Positions 1-13,629 are shown, counted from the first letter of the stretch. The stretch is 64,000 nt of DNA from Sipunculus nudus (GCA_026874595.1 CM049311.1:44645676-44709675); one strand, 5' to 3'. A program made the numbers and translations. The notes: a model not told the origin generated them from the letters alone.

Positions 1-1158
1 TCATATGTCACCCATGAGGTGATCACATGCCTTGTGCTTGGCTGCACTGACTGAACTCTTGACCTATATCTGGCTGCACTGAATGAACTCTTGATGTGTT
101 GCCAAATCTGAAACAGTTAGCAGTTTCTCAACCTATTTAAAGATAAAAACACAATCTTGGTCTGTTGGTCAATCTGTTTACACATACTGAAAAACTTTGG
201 CTAAAATGCTTTTTTTCAAGCTGACATATTCATAAACTTATTATCAAAATATCTAAAATAACAAAAGGTGCAGTTCTTTCATTGTTAAAGGTCCAATAAT
301 TCTGCCAAAAATCATTCATTGGTAATGCTAGCTTCCGTCATTTCTGAGAAAACTATGTCAGTATGCTTAATTGGCCAACTGACTGTTCAAATTTGTGTAC
401 ATGACACCACTTAAATTCATCAAATGCAAACCATTTGAACAAACTTGAAAGGGCTTGCCTCTGGGATCATTTTTGTAAAATATTGAACAATTTGGCTGGA
501 CCGTTTACAAGAAGAAGACTTTTAAAAGGTTTTTCAGCTTATTCCCTATAAAATCTGAGTAAATGCAGATAGCAAAAAATTAACTGAATCCCATAACATT
601 TGATATGTGACAGATTACTGCATTAAATCTAGGGATGGTAGCACCCGCTATTCCTGAGAAATTTTGGGTTAATGTACAGATGACCAATGACCCCCGTACA
701 AAAAAAGGTCAATGCAGGTGGCGCCACCAATACCTGAATTTCATATATAACTCATGTGACCAACACTGGCATAAAATTTGGTGATGATAGCTCCAGCCGT
801 TTCTGAGATTGCCATTTTAGTATGCTTTTTGGACAGTTAGCTAAGTTTAACTTCCTGTAACTCAGCCAAAATTCACCAAACTTGAACCATTCGAGCAAAC
901 ATGAGAGAGATGGTATAAAAGATTATTTCTGTGAAATATTGAACAATTTGGCTTGACTGTTTCGGAGGAGAAGATTTTTAAAGTTTTTTTTTAGCTTTTT
1001 CTCTATAAAATCTAAGAAAATGCAGAGTTTTTCAGATGGCTAATTTTTTGCATTAAATTTCATTATGCTAGCTCCAGTCGTTTTCGAAATAGTATGGGTA
1101 AACGTACAGACAATGGACGTCGCCACACCATTGCATTAGCTCACAGGTTCGCTAAAAA
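1..1158 (+). mobile_element. Family B element, 3' part
   Basis: Ends with the family B 3' terminus, TTAGCTCACAGGTTCGCT then AAAAA. The body holds diverged core monomers, with the GGTGGCGCC box at about 717 and the phrases AAATTTGGTGATGATAGCTC and GTTTCTGAGATTG. No 5' terminus is visible before the window edge. No coding capacity. Confidence 0.6.
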
Positions 1159-2355
1159 TTACTACAGATGCATAATGAATGCAAAATTATAATACAGATA
1201 CATCTTATACTGATGGCAAAATCTTGAATTAAGTTGAGTATGGGCACCAATTATTTATAATCCATGTACAGCCGTCTTTATATACCCACAGAGAGCTGTA
1301 TACCTGTGATTTTAAACATTGCCTGGTATGAGGAATATCTAAAATCATAAATCTACATTTTTTTATAGCTTTTAATAAACATTCTTGTCAATATTAACCA
1401 TAGATAACCTGAAATCTAAATGTCTCGTGGCAAGATGTAACGGATGCTGATAAATTGGCGCCATGCTAGATGTATCTGCTTCACACAGCTAACATATATG
1501 GTAAAATGACTCAATTCAATCTTTATAATTTAGCAAAAATTCATTTTTGGAACCATAAAAGACAATTATTATAAGAATTATTCAGGGGATTATTCTTGTA
1601 AAATATTTAACAAATTGGCCTCACTTGCATTAGTCAAAGAACATTTTACAGGTTTATAACTCATATGGGAAATTACAGCAAAATGGTTAAGTTAAGCTTC
1701 CCATAACTAAGCCAAAATTCACTGAACCAAAACCATTTGAACAAACTTGAATTATCAACATCTTAGGATAATTAATGTGTGAGATTTAAGAATTTGGCCC
1801 AGTGGTTTTTGAGAAGAAGATATTTGTAGCCACTGAGCTAAAATGGGCTGGTACGGCATATGACTAAATTCAGCTTCCCATAACTCAGCCAAAAGTCACT
1901 GAACTGAGACCATTTGAACAAACTTCAGAAAGCACTACCCTAGGATCATTTCTGTGTGACATTTAACAATTTGGCCATATGGTTTCAGAGAAGAAGTTTT
2001 TGTAGCCGTCAGTATGATACGGGCACTGATGACCCCCGTACAAAAAAGGCCGATGCAGGTGGCACCAACAATACCTCAATTTTAGATATGACTCATGTGA
2101 CCAACATTGGCATAAATTTGGTGATGATAGCTTAAGCCGTTTCTGAGATTGTAATTTTACTATGCTTTTTTGGACAGATGACTAAGTTCAACTTTCTGTA
2201 ACTCAGCCAAAAATCACCAAACTTAAACCATTAGAACAAACTTGAGAATGATTGTTCCAGGAGTCATTTTTGTGAAATATTGGACAATTATGCTGAACAT
2301 TTTGGGAGAAGAAGATTTTAAAAGCTTTTATAGCTTTTTCCCTATAAAATCTATG
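1159..2355 (+). repeat. Family B-type core repeats without a terminus
   Basis: Diverged monomers with the recurring phrases CCATTTGAACAAACTTGA, GTTTTTGAGAAGAAGAT and CTCATGTGACCAACATTGG, closely similar to 14440-15400. I see no end of its own. It is probably a broken family B element interrupted by the next copy. Confidence 0.5.
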
Positions 2356-3925
2356 ACAAGGTTAACAGGCCTAATGTGAACATGTGCAAAGTTTGGGAGT
2401 ATGAATGGAGGTTTATTTCTTAGATTTGATATTGATCCTCTTAAGTCCTGCATATCTACCTTTGTCATTATGATTTCAGCAAAATGGACTTTTTGAACCT
2501 GCAGGTTTCAGACTAGGACTTTTTAAAACTAGAATATGGGTAGTCGACAAGCGACTGTGTATCTGCAGAAATCAGAGTGGGACGGGTGAAGTGAGGCATG
2601 GATTAAGTGGCAAGGGGAATAGAGTGAGGTGTGTTGCATATTAGCATGGATGTCTGCAGGGTCGTGAATATAGGTGTTGCCACCTGTCCTAAAATCGAGA
2701 AAATTGTCCAGGATGTATAAACCTGCAAAATTTCAGGTGGAAAAGTCAAACCACTGCTCAGATATGAGTGATTTTATCCCAAGGCAGATGAACAGATGGA
2801 TGATGTACAAAAATGGTTGCAGGTGGCGCCACCATTTTTAGTTTATATTATAAAGCTATCAAAGGGCTACATTTGTGCAAAATTTTTAGCCTGATCGGTC
2901 AAACGGTTCCTGAGATATGTGGGTTTATGTGTGGAAACAAATGCACAAATGGACGCTGGGCAGCGAGGAAAGGTCAGATGTCAACCAAAAATGAGGATGC
3001 AGCAGTTCACATGATGATAAACCCGATTCGCCTAAAATGCAATCCAATTTTTTTCAAACAGTTGAAATATATAGTTCTAATAATCTGGGAATTCTGCATC
3101 TAGACATTGTGTCTAGACGTCTAGACATATTGTCTAGACACCTGCCAGAGCCAGGTCAGTTGCCATGGTGATGTCTGAACCCCACCTGTTTGTAATGAGT
3201 GACCTCTTGACTTGGCTGCTGAAACTCCGCAAGTCTTCAAATCTGTTTTCAAACACAGAAAGCCTTTTTCAATTGGCTACAATGCTTTTTTTAAAGCTAT
3301 ATTTACCCAATGTATTCTTATAAAACTGGCAGAACCCTACCATAGAATAATTCTTGTAAATTTTAAACCAATCAGCTTAACAGTTTCATAATAAATCAGT
3401 ATATAATCTAGAAGAGTTTAAAATTACATTTTCGCTTGTAAAAACACATCAATGTAGGTGGCGCCACCAATACCTCAATTTCAGATATGACATATGTGAC
3501 AAACATTGGTATAAAATTTGGTAATTATAGCTCTAGCCGTTTCTGAGATTTTAATTTTAGTATGCTTTTTTGGACAGATGACTAAGTTCAACCTCCTGTA
3601 ACTCGGTCAAAAATCTCCGAACTGGAACCATTCGAACAAACTTGAGAAAGATTGTTCCAGGGATCATTTCTGTGAAATATTGGACAATTTGGCTGGACAG
3701 TTTCAGAGAAGAAGATTTTTAAAGCTTTTTTAGTTTTTTCCCTATAAAATCTAAGAAAATGCAGTTACAAAAAAATAAACAAAATCAGATGACTGATCAT
3801 TTGCAAAAAATTTGGTGATGCTAGCTTCTGCCGTTTTTGAGATAGCTATGGTTAACGAACAGACGATGCACGACACACGACGGAAACCCCTGCACCATCG
3901 CATAAGCTCACAGGTTCGCTAAAAA
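2356..3925 (+). mobile_element. Family B element, short complete copy (1.57 kb)
   Basis: The 5' end reads ACAAGGTTAACAGGCC with the offset repeat GTGAACATGTG. The 3' end is CATAAGCTCACAGGTTCGCT then AAAAA. Head (to about 2600) and tail (from about 2815) match the head and tail of the 9-kb copy at 51469-60492 almost base for base. This copy carries only about one dimer of the 278-bp core, and lacks the nested C element, so its sequence near 3290 (GCTTTTTTTAAAGCTAT) preserves the empty site. It includes the palindrome GTCTAGACGTCTAGAC near 3110. Non-coding. Confidence 0.75.
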
Positions 3926-4134
3926 TTGAGGTTTTTCCTTAATTTCTCAAAAGAAGGAAGTCGCAAAGACCCAGTTTTCCGCTTAGTAGGGGATCTTGGG
4001 GACATCTAACATTATGCTGAATTTTGGATTCCTAGGTCTTACGGTTTCAAAACGTGCCAGTTTAACGGACGGACAGCCAACGGACAAAAGACCACGACTG
4101 TAGCTCAGATGACTTAAAGTCAGCTGAGCTAATA
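3926..4134 (+). mobile_element. Family A 3' end fragment
   Basis: The typical last 200 bp of family A: CTCAAAAGAAGGAAGTCGC, GACATCTAACATTATGC, GGTTTCAAAACGTGCC, a short ACGG tract, then TAGCTCAG...AGTCAGCTGAGCTAA. It abuts the B terminus directly, so B was probably inserted in, or replaced, the rest of the A copy. Confidence 0.65.
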
Positions 4135-5528
4135 ACCAATGTCCCCAGTCCACAGATGCAAGGACTTGGTGGTGGTTGTGGTGGGGGGGGGGGGGGGGGA
4201 GGTGGAATGATGGGAGCTACAACATATCTGTACTATTATAGTGTACTAGCTTATAAACCCGGTATACCAGTCTTTTTACCGGGGCTGGGGATATGAATTA
4301 ATTGAGAGGATTGTTGGGTTCTTTTTTATTCAAGAATTAAAAGAAAATATAGATTTTCAGTGGTTTGACATGACTGTAGAATAACTCGCGCACCTCTCTG
4401 AGGCACAACACTTCTGTGAACAGCAAATGTTTTTATTGCTTGCATCTGAATTTTGCCACTTTTTTTTTATCTGCATCTTACTTCTCCATAACATGAATCC
4501 GAAACATCATACCATCCATACAGACTTATAACCTTGTCGAGACACTGCGTGAGTGATCCTCCAGTCGCTTCAGAAATTCATACACCAGAATGTTGACCTT
4601 GAAGACCTGGTCAGTGGTGATGTTTACATTATTTTGCGAACCGGAATGGGACACACAGACACTCTGGTTTTCGATGATATTTGACTGGTTACTATTATTG
4701 GACGTTTAATGTACAGGTTAATGTGAGGAAGACATTAATTCAACATAGCTTAACTTAACCTCTAATTTAATTGGAGTAGGAAGACTTGAAAGATTAATTA
4801 AATGTACCTTTTAAGGCAAGGAAACTGTTCCTGAAGAAAGAAACAGAAATATGCATACCTCGTTGGTAACAGAAGCAGACCAAAAGGGAGTCCAGAGGGT
4901 AGGTCCCCCTTTCAACTGCAATCTTTTTTAATCTAAAGAGACCAATCTTCAGGCCTGGAATGTTCGCCCTCACCCCAACCCAAACCTTTTCCGGAAACAG
5001 GGACCTTGTATTAGGTTTTGTCTTTAATCCTCCTGGGTTGAACTCCTCCTTTTCGTAAAGTGAGCCAGAGTCAAGTGTTTTTCACAATGACTGACCACAC
5101 ACGTGGGTCAGAGCCTTTGTCAAATGTCAGCCAAAACATGCATAAATCCATCACTGAAAGCAAGGTTATTCATATGCATGCAAGTCCTTAAATCGGCTTT
5201 CTGTGCTTGAGGACAACAAAGAAAATATGGTCTTTGCCGAAAAGTTTTTGGCGATAGCCATCTCTCATATCGGAAAACACGCAAAAATCACTAAAAATGA
5301 TGTGTACATTAAAAATTATTTATTCTAATATCGGCCTTGTCACTGAGGGAACAATAACCCGATAAAATGAGGTATAGCACAGTGTCATACAAAACACAGT
5401 TTCAGAGAACATTGCGAACACAGGTGGACTGAATTCCTTTTATAAGTATAAGTTATACATAGGATTCCCACTTAATTCAACATTGCTTACAGGAAAAAAA
5501 AAAATCATTCACAATTACTAAATATTTA
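4135..5528. other. Intergenic or intronic stretch with few repeats
   Basis: Apart from a 17-base G run (4183-4199, preceded by GGTGGTGGTTGTGG) and the exon-like ORF at 4533-4691, I recognise nothing here. Sequence between 4700 and 5500 looks single-copy within this window. Confidence 0.4.
4533..4691 (-). other. Exon-like open stretch, unknown protein
   Basis: The minus strand is open for about 53 codons and reads as ordinary protein, including NVNITTDQVFKVNILVYEF and LKRLEDHSRSVSTR. It is framed by AATAATAG at the acceptor side and ACAAG|GTTATA at the donor side. I do not recognise a family. If it belonged to the PPP1R12 transcript it would have to start in phase 0; the nearest AG gives an immediate stop, and a weaker internal AG (after GAAAACC) would be needed, so membership is doubtful. 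It sits in one of the few left-end stretches without recognised repeat sequence. It may be an exon of another gene, a decayed transposon gene or chance. Confidence 0.22.
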
Positions 5529-6937
5529 ACTAGGGACCAACGGGTCTCGCGATCAGCTAAATTTGTCAATAAGGATATTCTTAAAGAAATTTTTCAGAAT
5601 GACGGTCCTGTGACCTTAATCAATGACCTTGTTACCAAAAAATCTGAGAACTTATTATCCTTGAACTTGCAGCATTTAAATTATCCTAACAATCTTTTAA
5701 ACTTGGGACCCATGGGTCTCCACCCTCAGCTGAGTTTGTCTATAAAGATATTTTTTAAGAAATTTATCAGAATGTCAGTCCTGTGACCTTAGCATAGGGA
5801 TTTGAGTATGAACAGGTACTTCCTAGTGCCTTCTTATATAAGAATATTATAGGTTTTCACAGTGTTTCCCATTTTTAAAATCATTGTATACACTGCCATA
5901 TATTTGAGACATTGGTGACTGGGGAAAAACTAATAACCCACTGATAACAGGATTAATTTTAATTTTTTGTATAAGTGTATATTTTATTACATGCAAGTTT
6001 TAGTTGCTTATTTTTAATGCATATTTTCATATAAAACCAAGTGTTTAACTTTAAATTGATTATATAGAAGCAAGATTTAATTTCTGCAAGAGTACTGTAA
6101 TTGTATTGTTGATTGTAATAGAGGATAAGACATTTTTGAACTGATTTTACTTAATTATCAATGCCACCACATAATTTTATAAATGCACTGTAGACTGGTT
6201 ATCATTCTACTACTGATAGACCACTTTCAATAGACATTATAGGATGAAACCCTAACTAGTGAATTTATAGACATTGAGAAATTCAGCTCTATTTGCCAGT
6301 TAAGTTATGCAAGTATGTTCAGGTTTAGTTTTAGTTTGACCTTAGAAGTACATCAGCACCCTCGGTATCAAATTTGACATCGCTGCTGTAAATATGTTTT
6401 CATTATTTACCACTGCTGTATAAAAGTAACCCTCAATTTGCATGTGCATCCTGTGTTTCCGACAAATTTGCGCTGACTGCTACTTTGGTGACAGAACATG
6501 AGGACACATGCACCCGAATTGGTAACCACATTTACAGTGACGACACGTCATGTCATTGGTTCAACTCATTTGCATAGCCCCAGACTGTACTTCTTCCAAA
6601 TATTGCCGACTATAGCTACCTTGCATACAAGCAGGCCATTAATGAGGCCTTATGGAAAATGCAAATTTTTGGTTCATGGGCTATTCAAATGATCTCAAAT
6701 TAGTTCTTAGAAGTGTCTAGGCTGTCAGATATTTGCAGCAGAGGCAGTGTTCATGGCCAGAAAGGAGCTGCTTATTTCTCTAGTTTAACATATGAACTAT
6801 GTCAAATTTTGGATTCGTAGGTCTAACAGTTTCAAAATGGGCCCTGTTAACTGATTTAAAGCCAGCCAGCCAGATGGACAGAGACAACAATGGACATTAC
6901 TATAGCTCAGATGACTTATAAGGAGCTGAGCTAAAAA
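5529..6937 (+). mobile_element. Family A element, diverged
   Basis: The start (GGGACCAACGGGTC then GATCAGCT) aligns with the start of the copy at 33447. A second 5'-like signature lies at 5701 (GGGACCCATGGGTC, CTCAGCTGA). It ends ATAGCTCAGATGACTTATA then GGAGCTGAGCTAAAAA. The interior is diverged and may contain other DNA, so treating it as one element is inference. Confidence 0.5.
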
Positions 6938-7225
6938 TGGACAACAGGGAATTGGGACCTGGACCTTTGAATCCCCAAATCATAGGATTCCTAAACACCT
7001 ATACAATATATATGCTTAATATGAAAGCAATCGGGGAAAGCTGTTGCCAAGTTATAAGGCTTTGACCTGGGGTGTCTACAGACACCCCTGCTGCTGACAC
7101 TGACAGGGGTATAGTATAAGCGCTCCTGAACTTTGGTTCTGGTGAGCTAAAAACTGGCACAATACTGGCAAGAGCCAGTCAATCAGCTTGAGTCACATAT
7201 GTTTTGAAATTTATCAGAGCCTGAC

Positions 7226-7411
7226 CTCTTTGTCTTTGTCCTTTTCCATCGCCCGGCGTCGAAGTATTTGTGAGGTATCATCAGGCCGGTTCTCCTTATC
7301 ACTACGACTGTCCTCTTGGGAACTGGAAACCTCTTCTTTGTTGCGACTAGATGCATCCCCTGCAGCCTTCAGTGTCTGCTCAGCCCTCTCCAGGTCTTCC
7401 TTTGTAACTCC
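7226..7411 (-). CDS. PPP1R12A: PPP1R12 exon (GVT-DLERAEQTL helix and acidic tail)
   Basis: Starts GVTKEDLERAEQTLKAAG and continues with a charged, disordered stretch (SSSQEDSRSDKENRPDDTSQ) to RRRAMEKDKDKE. The exon is 186 nt (62 codons), phase 0 at both ends. The acceptor is TTTCCTTAG before 7411; the donor is GAG|GTCAGG after 7226. Reading through the donor meets a stop four codons later, which supports splicing there. GVT-x-x-DL-x-x-AE-x-T is the conserved continuation of the inhibitory phosphorylation site in MYPT1 (GVTLTDLQEAEKTI). The Lys/Asp/Glu-rich end corresponds to the EKEK-rich region of vertebrate MYPT1. I found no later exon (for example the second Rho-kinase site RRSTG) between 1 and 7225, so the 3' part of the gene probably lies beyond the left edge. 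Confidence 0.88.
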
Positions 7412-8551
7412 CTAAGGAAACAATAACACAAAGTGAGAAACTTGCTGATGAACATATTACACAGTCAGTGATCACTACATTAATGTTCAAGCACTGATGT
7501 CTGACTGGTGAAAATGTCATATGTCCAGGTAAACTGTCAACACAAAAGGTGCAGCAGTTCCTGAGAAATTTGGTACATGATATTACAAACAACTGATATG
7601 GAAATACCTGAAATAGTAAAATTCTGTGGTTTGTAAAATTGGTATCGTCATGAAGAAGTCCTCTGAAAATAACTGTGTTTTCAATGAAATCCTTGGGCCA
7701 ATTTTGAGAGAAAACACACCAAGTAAACAGCAGTAATTTTCATGATGGGACACCAGTGAGATATGTCCAAAGTGTCTCTATATTATAGTGTCCCTTCTTG
7801 AGACCCTTTACTTAGATATGTTAAACAATTTTTAAAAAATAAATACATACCAGTAGGTACATAAAATAATTTATCTCAATCTGTGAAAAATATTTATATG
7901 GACATTTAATATGAGAATGCAGACCCTTGGACATCCTAATTTAACATGGAAGTTCAGATGAAACTGATTATGAAAATATTTAGGTGAAATCCTAGTATAT
8001 AGAAAAGAGACAACTGTTAAATTTTTTTGCATGTCAGATGTACACAAAAAAACACACATTTGATGTTGATTGTGAACTTTTATAGACTACTTGAAAGATG
8101 AGTGAGCTTTGTTAAAGTATCAGCATATTTACTAAGTGACTGTTATATGCATGTGAAAATACCCACTGTCAGGGACACATGGGTCATGACCCTCAGCTGA
8201 ATTTTTGGAAATGCAAAATATACTTATTTTTTTTTATATATACACAAGAATTTGAAAAGCTAAGAGGAAATGGTCCTGCTAACTAGTGATAATCAAATAT
8301 TAAATATATATTTGTCGAACTAATACTGTGACTAAATCAAAGGTTCAGGAGTCTCTCATGATAAAATATTTCTAGAAGTATCATTATTTAAGCTATGTGA
8401 CAGTAATATGTGCATAAATAACCATGGTAGGGGGGTGTTTAATGGTAAGAGTTACAACACCTTTGCATGTACACACGATATGAAATTTAATTCAACAGTG
8501 CTTCCAGGAAAAAAATGATTACTGTATTTATTCTTATTTTGCAACCACTTA
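7412..8551. other. PPP1R12 intron sequence
   Basis: Intron next to the 7226-7411 acceptor. The first 700 bp show no recognised repeat. From 8169 a family A 5' signature (GACACATGGGTCATGAC, CTCAGCTGA) starts a short fragment similar to the one at 18430. Confidence 0.5.
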
Positions 8552-10466
8552 ACAAGGGACCTATGGGTCACTGTGCTCAGCTGAAGTTGACCTTGAAGGT
8601 AAAAATCTAAAATAATATCAAATGGAGATCAAGTGTAAGAGGAAGAGGTAATAAAGGCCATGGTTGGTTCATATGATTGGTTTGTATTGATGAGCAAGAA
8701 ATTGTTGCAAATAATATTTTGTGACCTGACCATGTGTTTCCTAATGTTGAAACTGAAGCATGTGAGCAGTTTGTGAACAAATGATCTGTACTATTACCAT
8801 GATCATCAGTTGGCTTTTTGATTAACTGTTGACATTTCAGTAGTTCAATTGAATCTATTTTTTGTATAATATATATTATTAAATATATATGTATTTTTTA
8901 TGAAATGTTTACAGATGAAATATAACTAATTAACAACATAAAACATGGAAAACAAAGCCTGATCTCAAATTCTGCTGTGGCATGAAAATAATGAACAAAT
9001 GTTTTTATTAAATCCTAATTTTTTTATCACATCAATTTTTTTTAAATTTAAGTTTATATTTCTATACATTTCCAATAAAACAGATAAATCTGAATATAAA
9101 AGTTGATTCATAATTCTCAATTGCATCATCATAAATCTCAATCTTGTCATATAACACCACACCATGCATACAAATGTTTATTTATTTTTTACCACAAAAA
9201 TGTATCTTTTAAATCTGCAAAACAATAGATATCTAAAAATAATACCTGATATAGATTTCACAATTTTTAATTGTGTCTTTATTTATCCATAATGTGCTTC
9301 ATATTTTATAAATTTAAGCATACTGATGGGTTCAATTATATCTGTTAAAATCATTTAAAAGAAAATTAATTTCTTTAAAAATGCTACATTAACACAACAT
9401 GGCATCTTCTGGATTACACTTGAATTACTTTTTTAAGGAAAGTTTTTGTATATTGGAGTGGAAACAGCGTTACAATTAAGGAAATACATTGAAAACAATA
9501 AATATTACTGCATAACACTTAGTGGGTTGGGTTTGCCGGGGGGGGGGGGGGGGATATTAGGGTGGTGATATTAGAATAACTGTACACCTGTCACAGCAGG
9601 GGGTCTCCCCCAGTGACTGTAACAAATCAGAAACCTTGGCATAGCCCCACTTCCAGTAACTTGGAGTGGGACCCTGCATCTGTAATCTGTTATCAAAGCA
9701 AATGACTACAGTAGAGCCTCAAGAAAAAAAATCAATAACTAGCTTAATTTTAAAGCTTTTATTTTCAAATTTCAGATTTAAACAAATTTAATATTTATGT
9801 TTACATGCTGTGAAAATTAAATCAATGGTACATACAGGAGAAAAACGTGCCATGGTCAAAGTTGAGCTAAATTTAAGGTATTGATTTTATTTTTATGCTA
9901 ATAACTAAAAAAATTTACAAAATTCAGATCTAATTTTGGGTAAACAATTAAATCTTAATTAAACATAGTTATATACTTGGGAAAATAGACTCTAGTTTCA
10001 AAATTTTTCATGTTAAGTGAGTAAATATTTTTCCTGATTTTTTACAAAGTCTATTATGTTCGGGCCGTTAACTTAAAGAATTTATACTTAACAGACTTAA
10101 TTTCTGGCATGTACATAGGAAATATATAGAAGAATATTTATGGTAAATATGAGGAAAAACAGATGAGTGGTTTTGATATTAGGCAGTCCTGAAGAGTGAA
10201 AATAGGTTTTTAATACAAATTTGAGGTTTTTCCTTAATTTCTCAAAGGAACGAAGTCGCAAGTACCCAGTTTTCAGCTTGGTAGGAGATCTTGGGGACAT
10301 CTAACATTATGCTGAATTTTGGATTCCTAAGTCCTACGGTTTCAAAACGTGCCACATCTACGGACGGACGGACGGACGGACTGACGGACGGACGGACAGA
10401 CGGACGGACGACGGACAATGGACCACGACTATAGCTCAGATGACTTATAGTCAGCTGAGCTAAAAA
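8552..10466 (+). mobile_element. Family A element, complete copy (1.9 kb)
   Basis: 5' ACAAGGGACCTATGGGTC followed by GCTCAGCTGA (8575-8584). The 3' end is a stem, TAGCTCAGATGACT / AGTCAGCTGAGCTA with one mismatch and a 3-nt loop, then AAAA. GCTCAGCTGA is thus present inverted at both ends but offset by about 23 bp at the 5' end. An ACGG-type microsatellite (about 10361-10413) directly precedes the 3' stem, and a 16-base G run lies at 9538-9553. The copy at 49239-51159 matches along the whole length. No ORF of note; non-autonomous. Confidence 0.8.
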
Positions 10467-11519
10467 TAATTAATTTTCTCAGAGGTCGAGATAATGGAGG
10501 ATATTTGAAAATTATCTACCTGCAGAATTTGCGGTGTTCGAGATTTTAGAGGCATGCGACCGGGTAACCTTCCCTAGAGACCCCTAGCCGCTCTGACAAT
10601 CGAGCAGTCATATTGATTGAGTGATAATATGGGTGTTTATAAGTTTGTTTTGTTAATTTCATACAAACAGGCTTCTTACCGGCACATGAAAAATACAGAG
10701 TCCGCAAATGATTAATCAAACTGAGCTCAGTCACTTTACAAAATGATCACTACTTCGCTTATCAACAATCACTTGACATAGACGGCAACTCATGCAACTA
10801 CCAGTTGTTTCAAGTTTACCTACCAGGTGGCGATATCAGCGGGCCGAAAAGGGGCAAGCAGCTGCACGGAAGTTGGAAGAAGACTTTATGAAAAATAACT
10901 ACCTTTTATCAGATAACTTTTATTTATATAATACGTAATAAATATAGGAAAGTAAAGGCGCGTTAAATTACATATGACCAGAAATGGTCCTAGCTCCCGT
11001 GCGCTCGATTTGGCCCTGTTTTGTACGCGCGGTCACCCATCCAAAAACTAACCGGGGTTGTTTAAGATTAACTGAGATGAAAGTTCCAACTGTGTCCCAG
11101 TTGTTCCACCACGTGTGCCTTCCTGTTTTTTGTAATTATTCCTAAACATCCCACGTGAATTGCACACGAGGCACGTCTGTACCAGGAATGGTACAAAAGT
11201 TTGCTTCGTCACGGACACCCATTTGGAACTTAAATGCTTTATCATGTTTATATATAATAATGAAAAACGCATCTTTGTATCTTCAAAAATTTTTTTATTG
11301 CAAACAAGTTTTATGTGGATGCTCAGGGTAATAAGAATCTAGTCAGATACAAATTGCGGAGCCTGTGAGAGACGGAGGCATTTCACAAAAACATCGTCGA
11401 TAGAAAACACTGTTGGCAGTCACAAAATTAGAGTCATTTTAGAAATTATGCTTTCAAAATATTTTTTTTGGGATCGCTAAATTGGAATAAATATGGTACT
11501 CATCATTATTAAATATATA
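10467..11519. other. Intron sequence without recognised repeats
   Basis: No element ends and no convincing exon. The short minus-strand ORFs here have no recognisable domain. GC content is locally higher around 10800-11050. Confidence 0.4.
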
Positions 11520-12395
11520 ACAAGGCCTACAGGTGTAATGCGAACCTGTGCAATTGGATATACATCAGGTATAATGCTTCCATTCTGGACCATTATTTTT
11601 TCAGGTAACATGTATATGTAAAATGCAAATATTAAACATTTTGAACCTGAGTATAAGCACCAATTACATAAACGTAACTCCTGAAATACTGGCATGGATG
11701 AACACAACACAAAATGATTGTAGATGGCACCATCAGTCTTGCATATCCATATAGAGATGTATGGATAATAATATATCAAGTGACCCGTGGGTCATGACGC
11801 TCAGCTGACTGACATGTTGACATTATGTCCATGCACAGACAACTCATTAAGATAATTTACGTGGCATTATTGTTCATGCATATTAGCTTAAGTTCATCAA
11901 GACCCATCAGCACAACAAATCTGATGACAATCCAACTGGCCTTTCATAAGGAATCTGGCAGTTTGTGTGTATTTTGCATTATTTCTAGGGTGCTCAAACA
12001 TACCCCAAAACTCTTGAGAATATAGTTCACTGTGACCCAATTTCAGGTTTCCAAGGAGATTTTCATAGACCTCCCTGGATTTAAGGTTAGTAGATTCCAG
12101 GACCAATGTTTATGATTTGTGCCCTACTTTGGTATCAAATTTTTAATTATGATGGGGGGTGCTTATAAGCCCAATAGCTCAGTGAATATGGGTAACAGAG
12201 ACCTAATTTCAGGTTTCCATGGAGACTTTTCATGTACCTCTCTGGATGTAAAGTGAGAAGATTCTAGGTCTAGTTGTTACCATTTGAGCCCTGTTAACAG
12301 TTGACCGCATCTTTTAAGGCCTCAAAAATAGATAAAAAAATAGTAAAAAAATCGAAAAACTACAGGTGGCACCACCAGTCTGCAGAAACTGATGA
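11520..12395 (+). mobile_element. Family B start interrupted by family A start
   Basis: ACAAGGCCTACAGG and GCGAACCTGTG mark a B 5' end at 11520. At 11776 a family A 5' end begins (GACCCGTGGGTCATGACGC, CTCAGCTGA). Two copies of the A-type core (ATAGCTCAGTGAATATGGGT, ACCTAATTTCAGG, TTCTAGGTC) follow to about 12310. Neither element shows its own 3' end, so this is a nested or truncated composite. Confidence 0.5.
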
Positions 12396-13629
12396 ACATG
12401 GCCTACAGGCCTAATGCGAACCTGTGAAATGAGATTACACCAGGTATAATGCTTCAATGCTGGACCATTACTTTTCAAGAAGATGTGTAACATGTATATG
12501 AACAATGCAAGTACTTAACACTTAGAACAAGAAACAATTAAACAAACATCACTGCTGCAATTCTGGCATGGGTGCACACAACACAAAAACTAGAATATGG
12601 GTAGTCAACGAGGGGCTACGTGTATCTGCCAAAATCAGAGTGGGTAAGGTGAAGAGAGGCATGGGTTGAGTGGCAAGGGGAAATAGAGGTGTCCAGGATG
12701 TATACACATGCAAAATTTCAGGTGGATAAGTCCAACCAATGCAGAGATATGAGTGTTTTTATGCCAAGGCAGATGAACATGCAGACACTGTGCAAAAAAT
12801 TGGCGCCACCAATTTTGTGTGTGATTAAGAGATATGCGAGTTCTATACACATGCAAAATTTCAGGGGGATATGTCAAACCAGTCCTGAGATGTCTGCAGC
12901 ATATACATAAATGTAGGTGGCACCACCTGCCAAAAAATCAAGAAAGCTATCCAAGATGTATGAACATGCAAGATTTTAGGCAGATAAGTCAAACCACTAC
13001 TGAGATACGAGTGATTTTAGCCCGCGGCAGACAAACAGACGGACACTGTGCAAAAATGGTTGCAGGTGGCACCACCAGTTTTGAATATAATAAAGTGTTA
13101 TGGGAGATCTATTCACATGCAAAATTTTGGCCCAACTGGTCAAACGGTTCCCGAGATTTGAGCTTGGATGTCTGCAGCTTAAATGTGGATGTAGGTGGCG
13201 CTACTTGTCATAAAATCAAGAAAGCTGCCCAGGATGTATACACATGCAAAATTTCAGGTGGATAAGTCAAACCAATGCAGAGATATGAGTGTTTTTATCC
13301 CAAGGCAGATGAACAGATGGACGCTGTGCAAAAATGGTTGCAGGTGGTGCCACCATTTTTAGTGTATGTTATAAAGATTTCCAAGGGCTACATTTGTGCA
13401 AAATCTTTAGCCTTATCTGTCAAACTGTTCCCGAGATATGTGGGTTTATGTGTGGAAACAGACGCACAAATGGACGCTGGGCAGAGAGGAAAGGTCAGAG
13501 GTCAACCAAAAATAAGGGCGCAGCAGTTCACATGTGACTGATCATAAAAAAAAATTCTGCCCAGTGGTTATGGAGGAGTTCTCTGAAAACCTATGCGGTG
13601 ATGGCGGCAGGGTCTGCATCCGACTGAAA

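Noticed and set aside
3000-3060. Possible hammerhead ribozyme (TGATGA next to CCCGATT)
   Set aside because: I could not find the second conserved core (GAAA with a matching stem) at the right distance in any copy.
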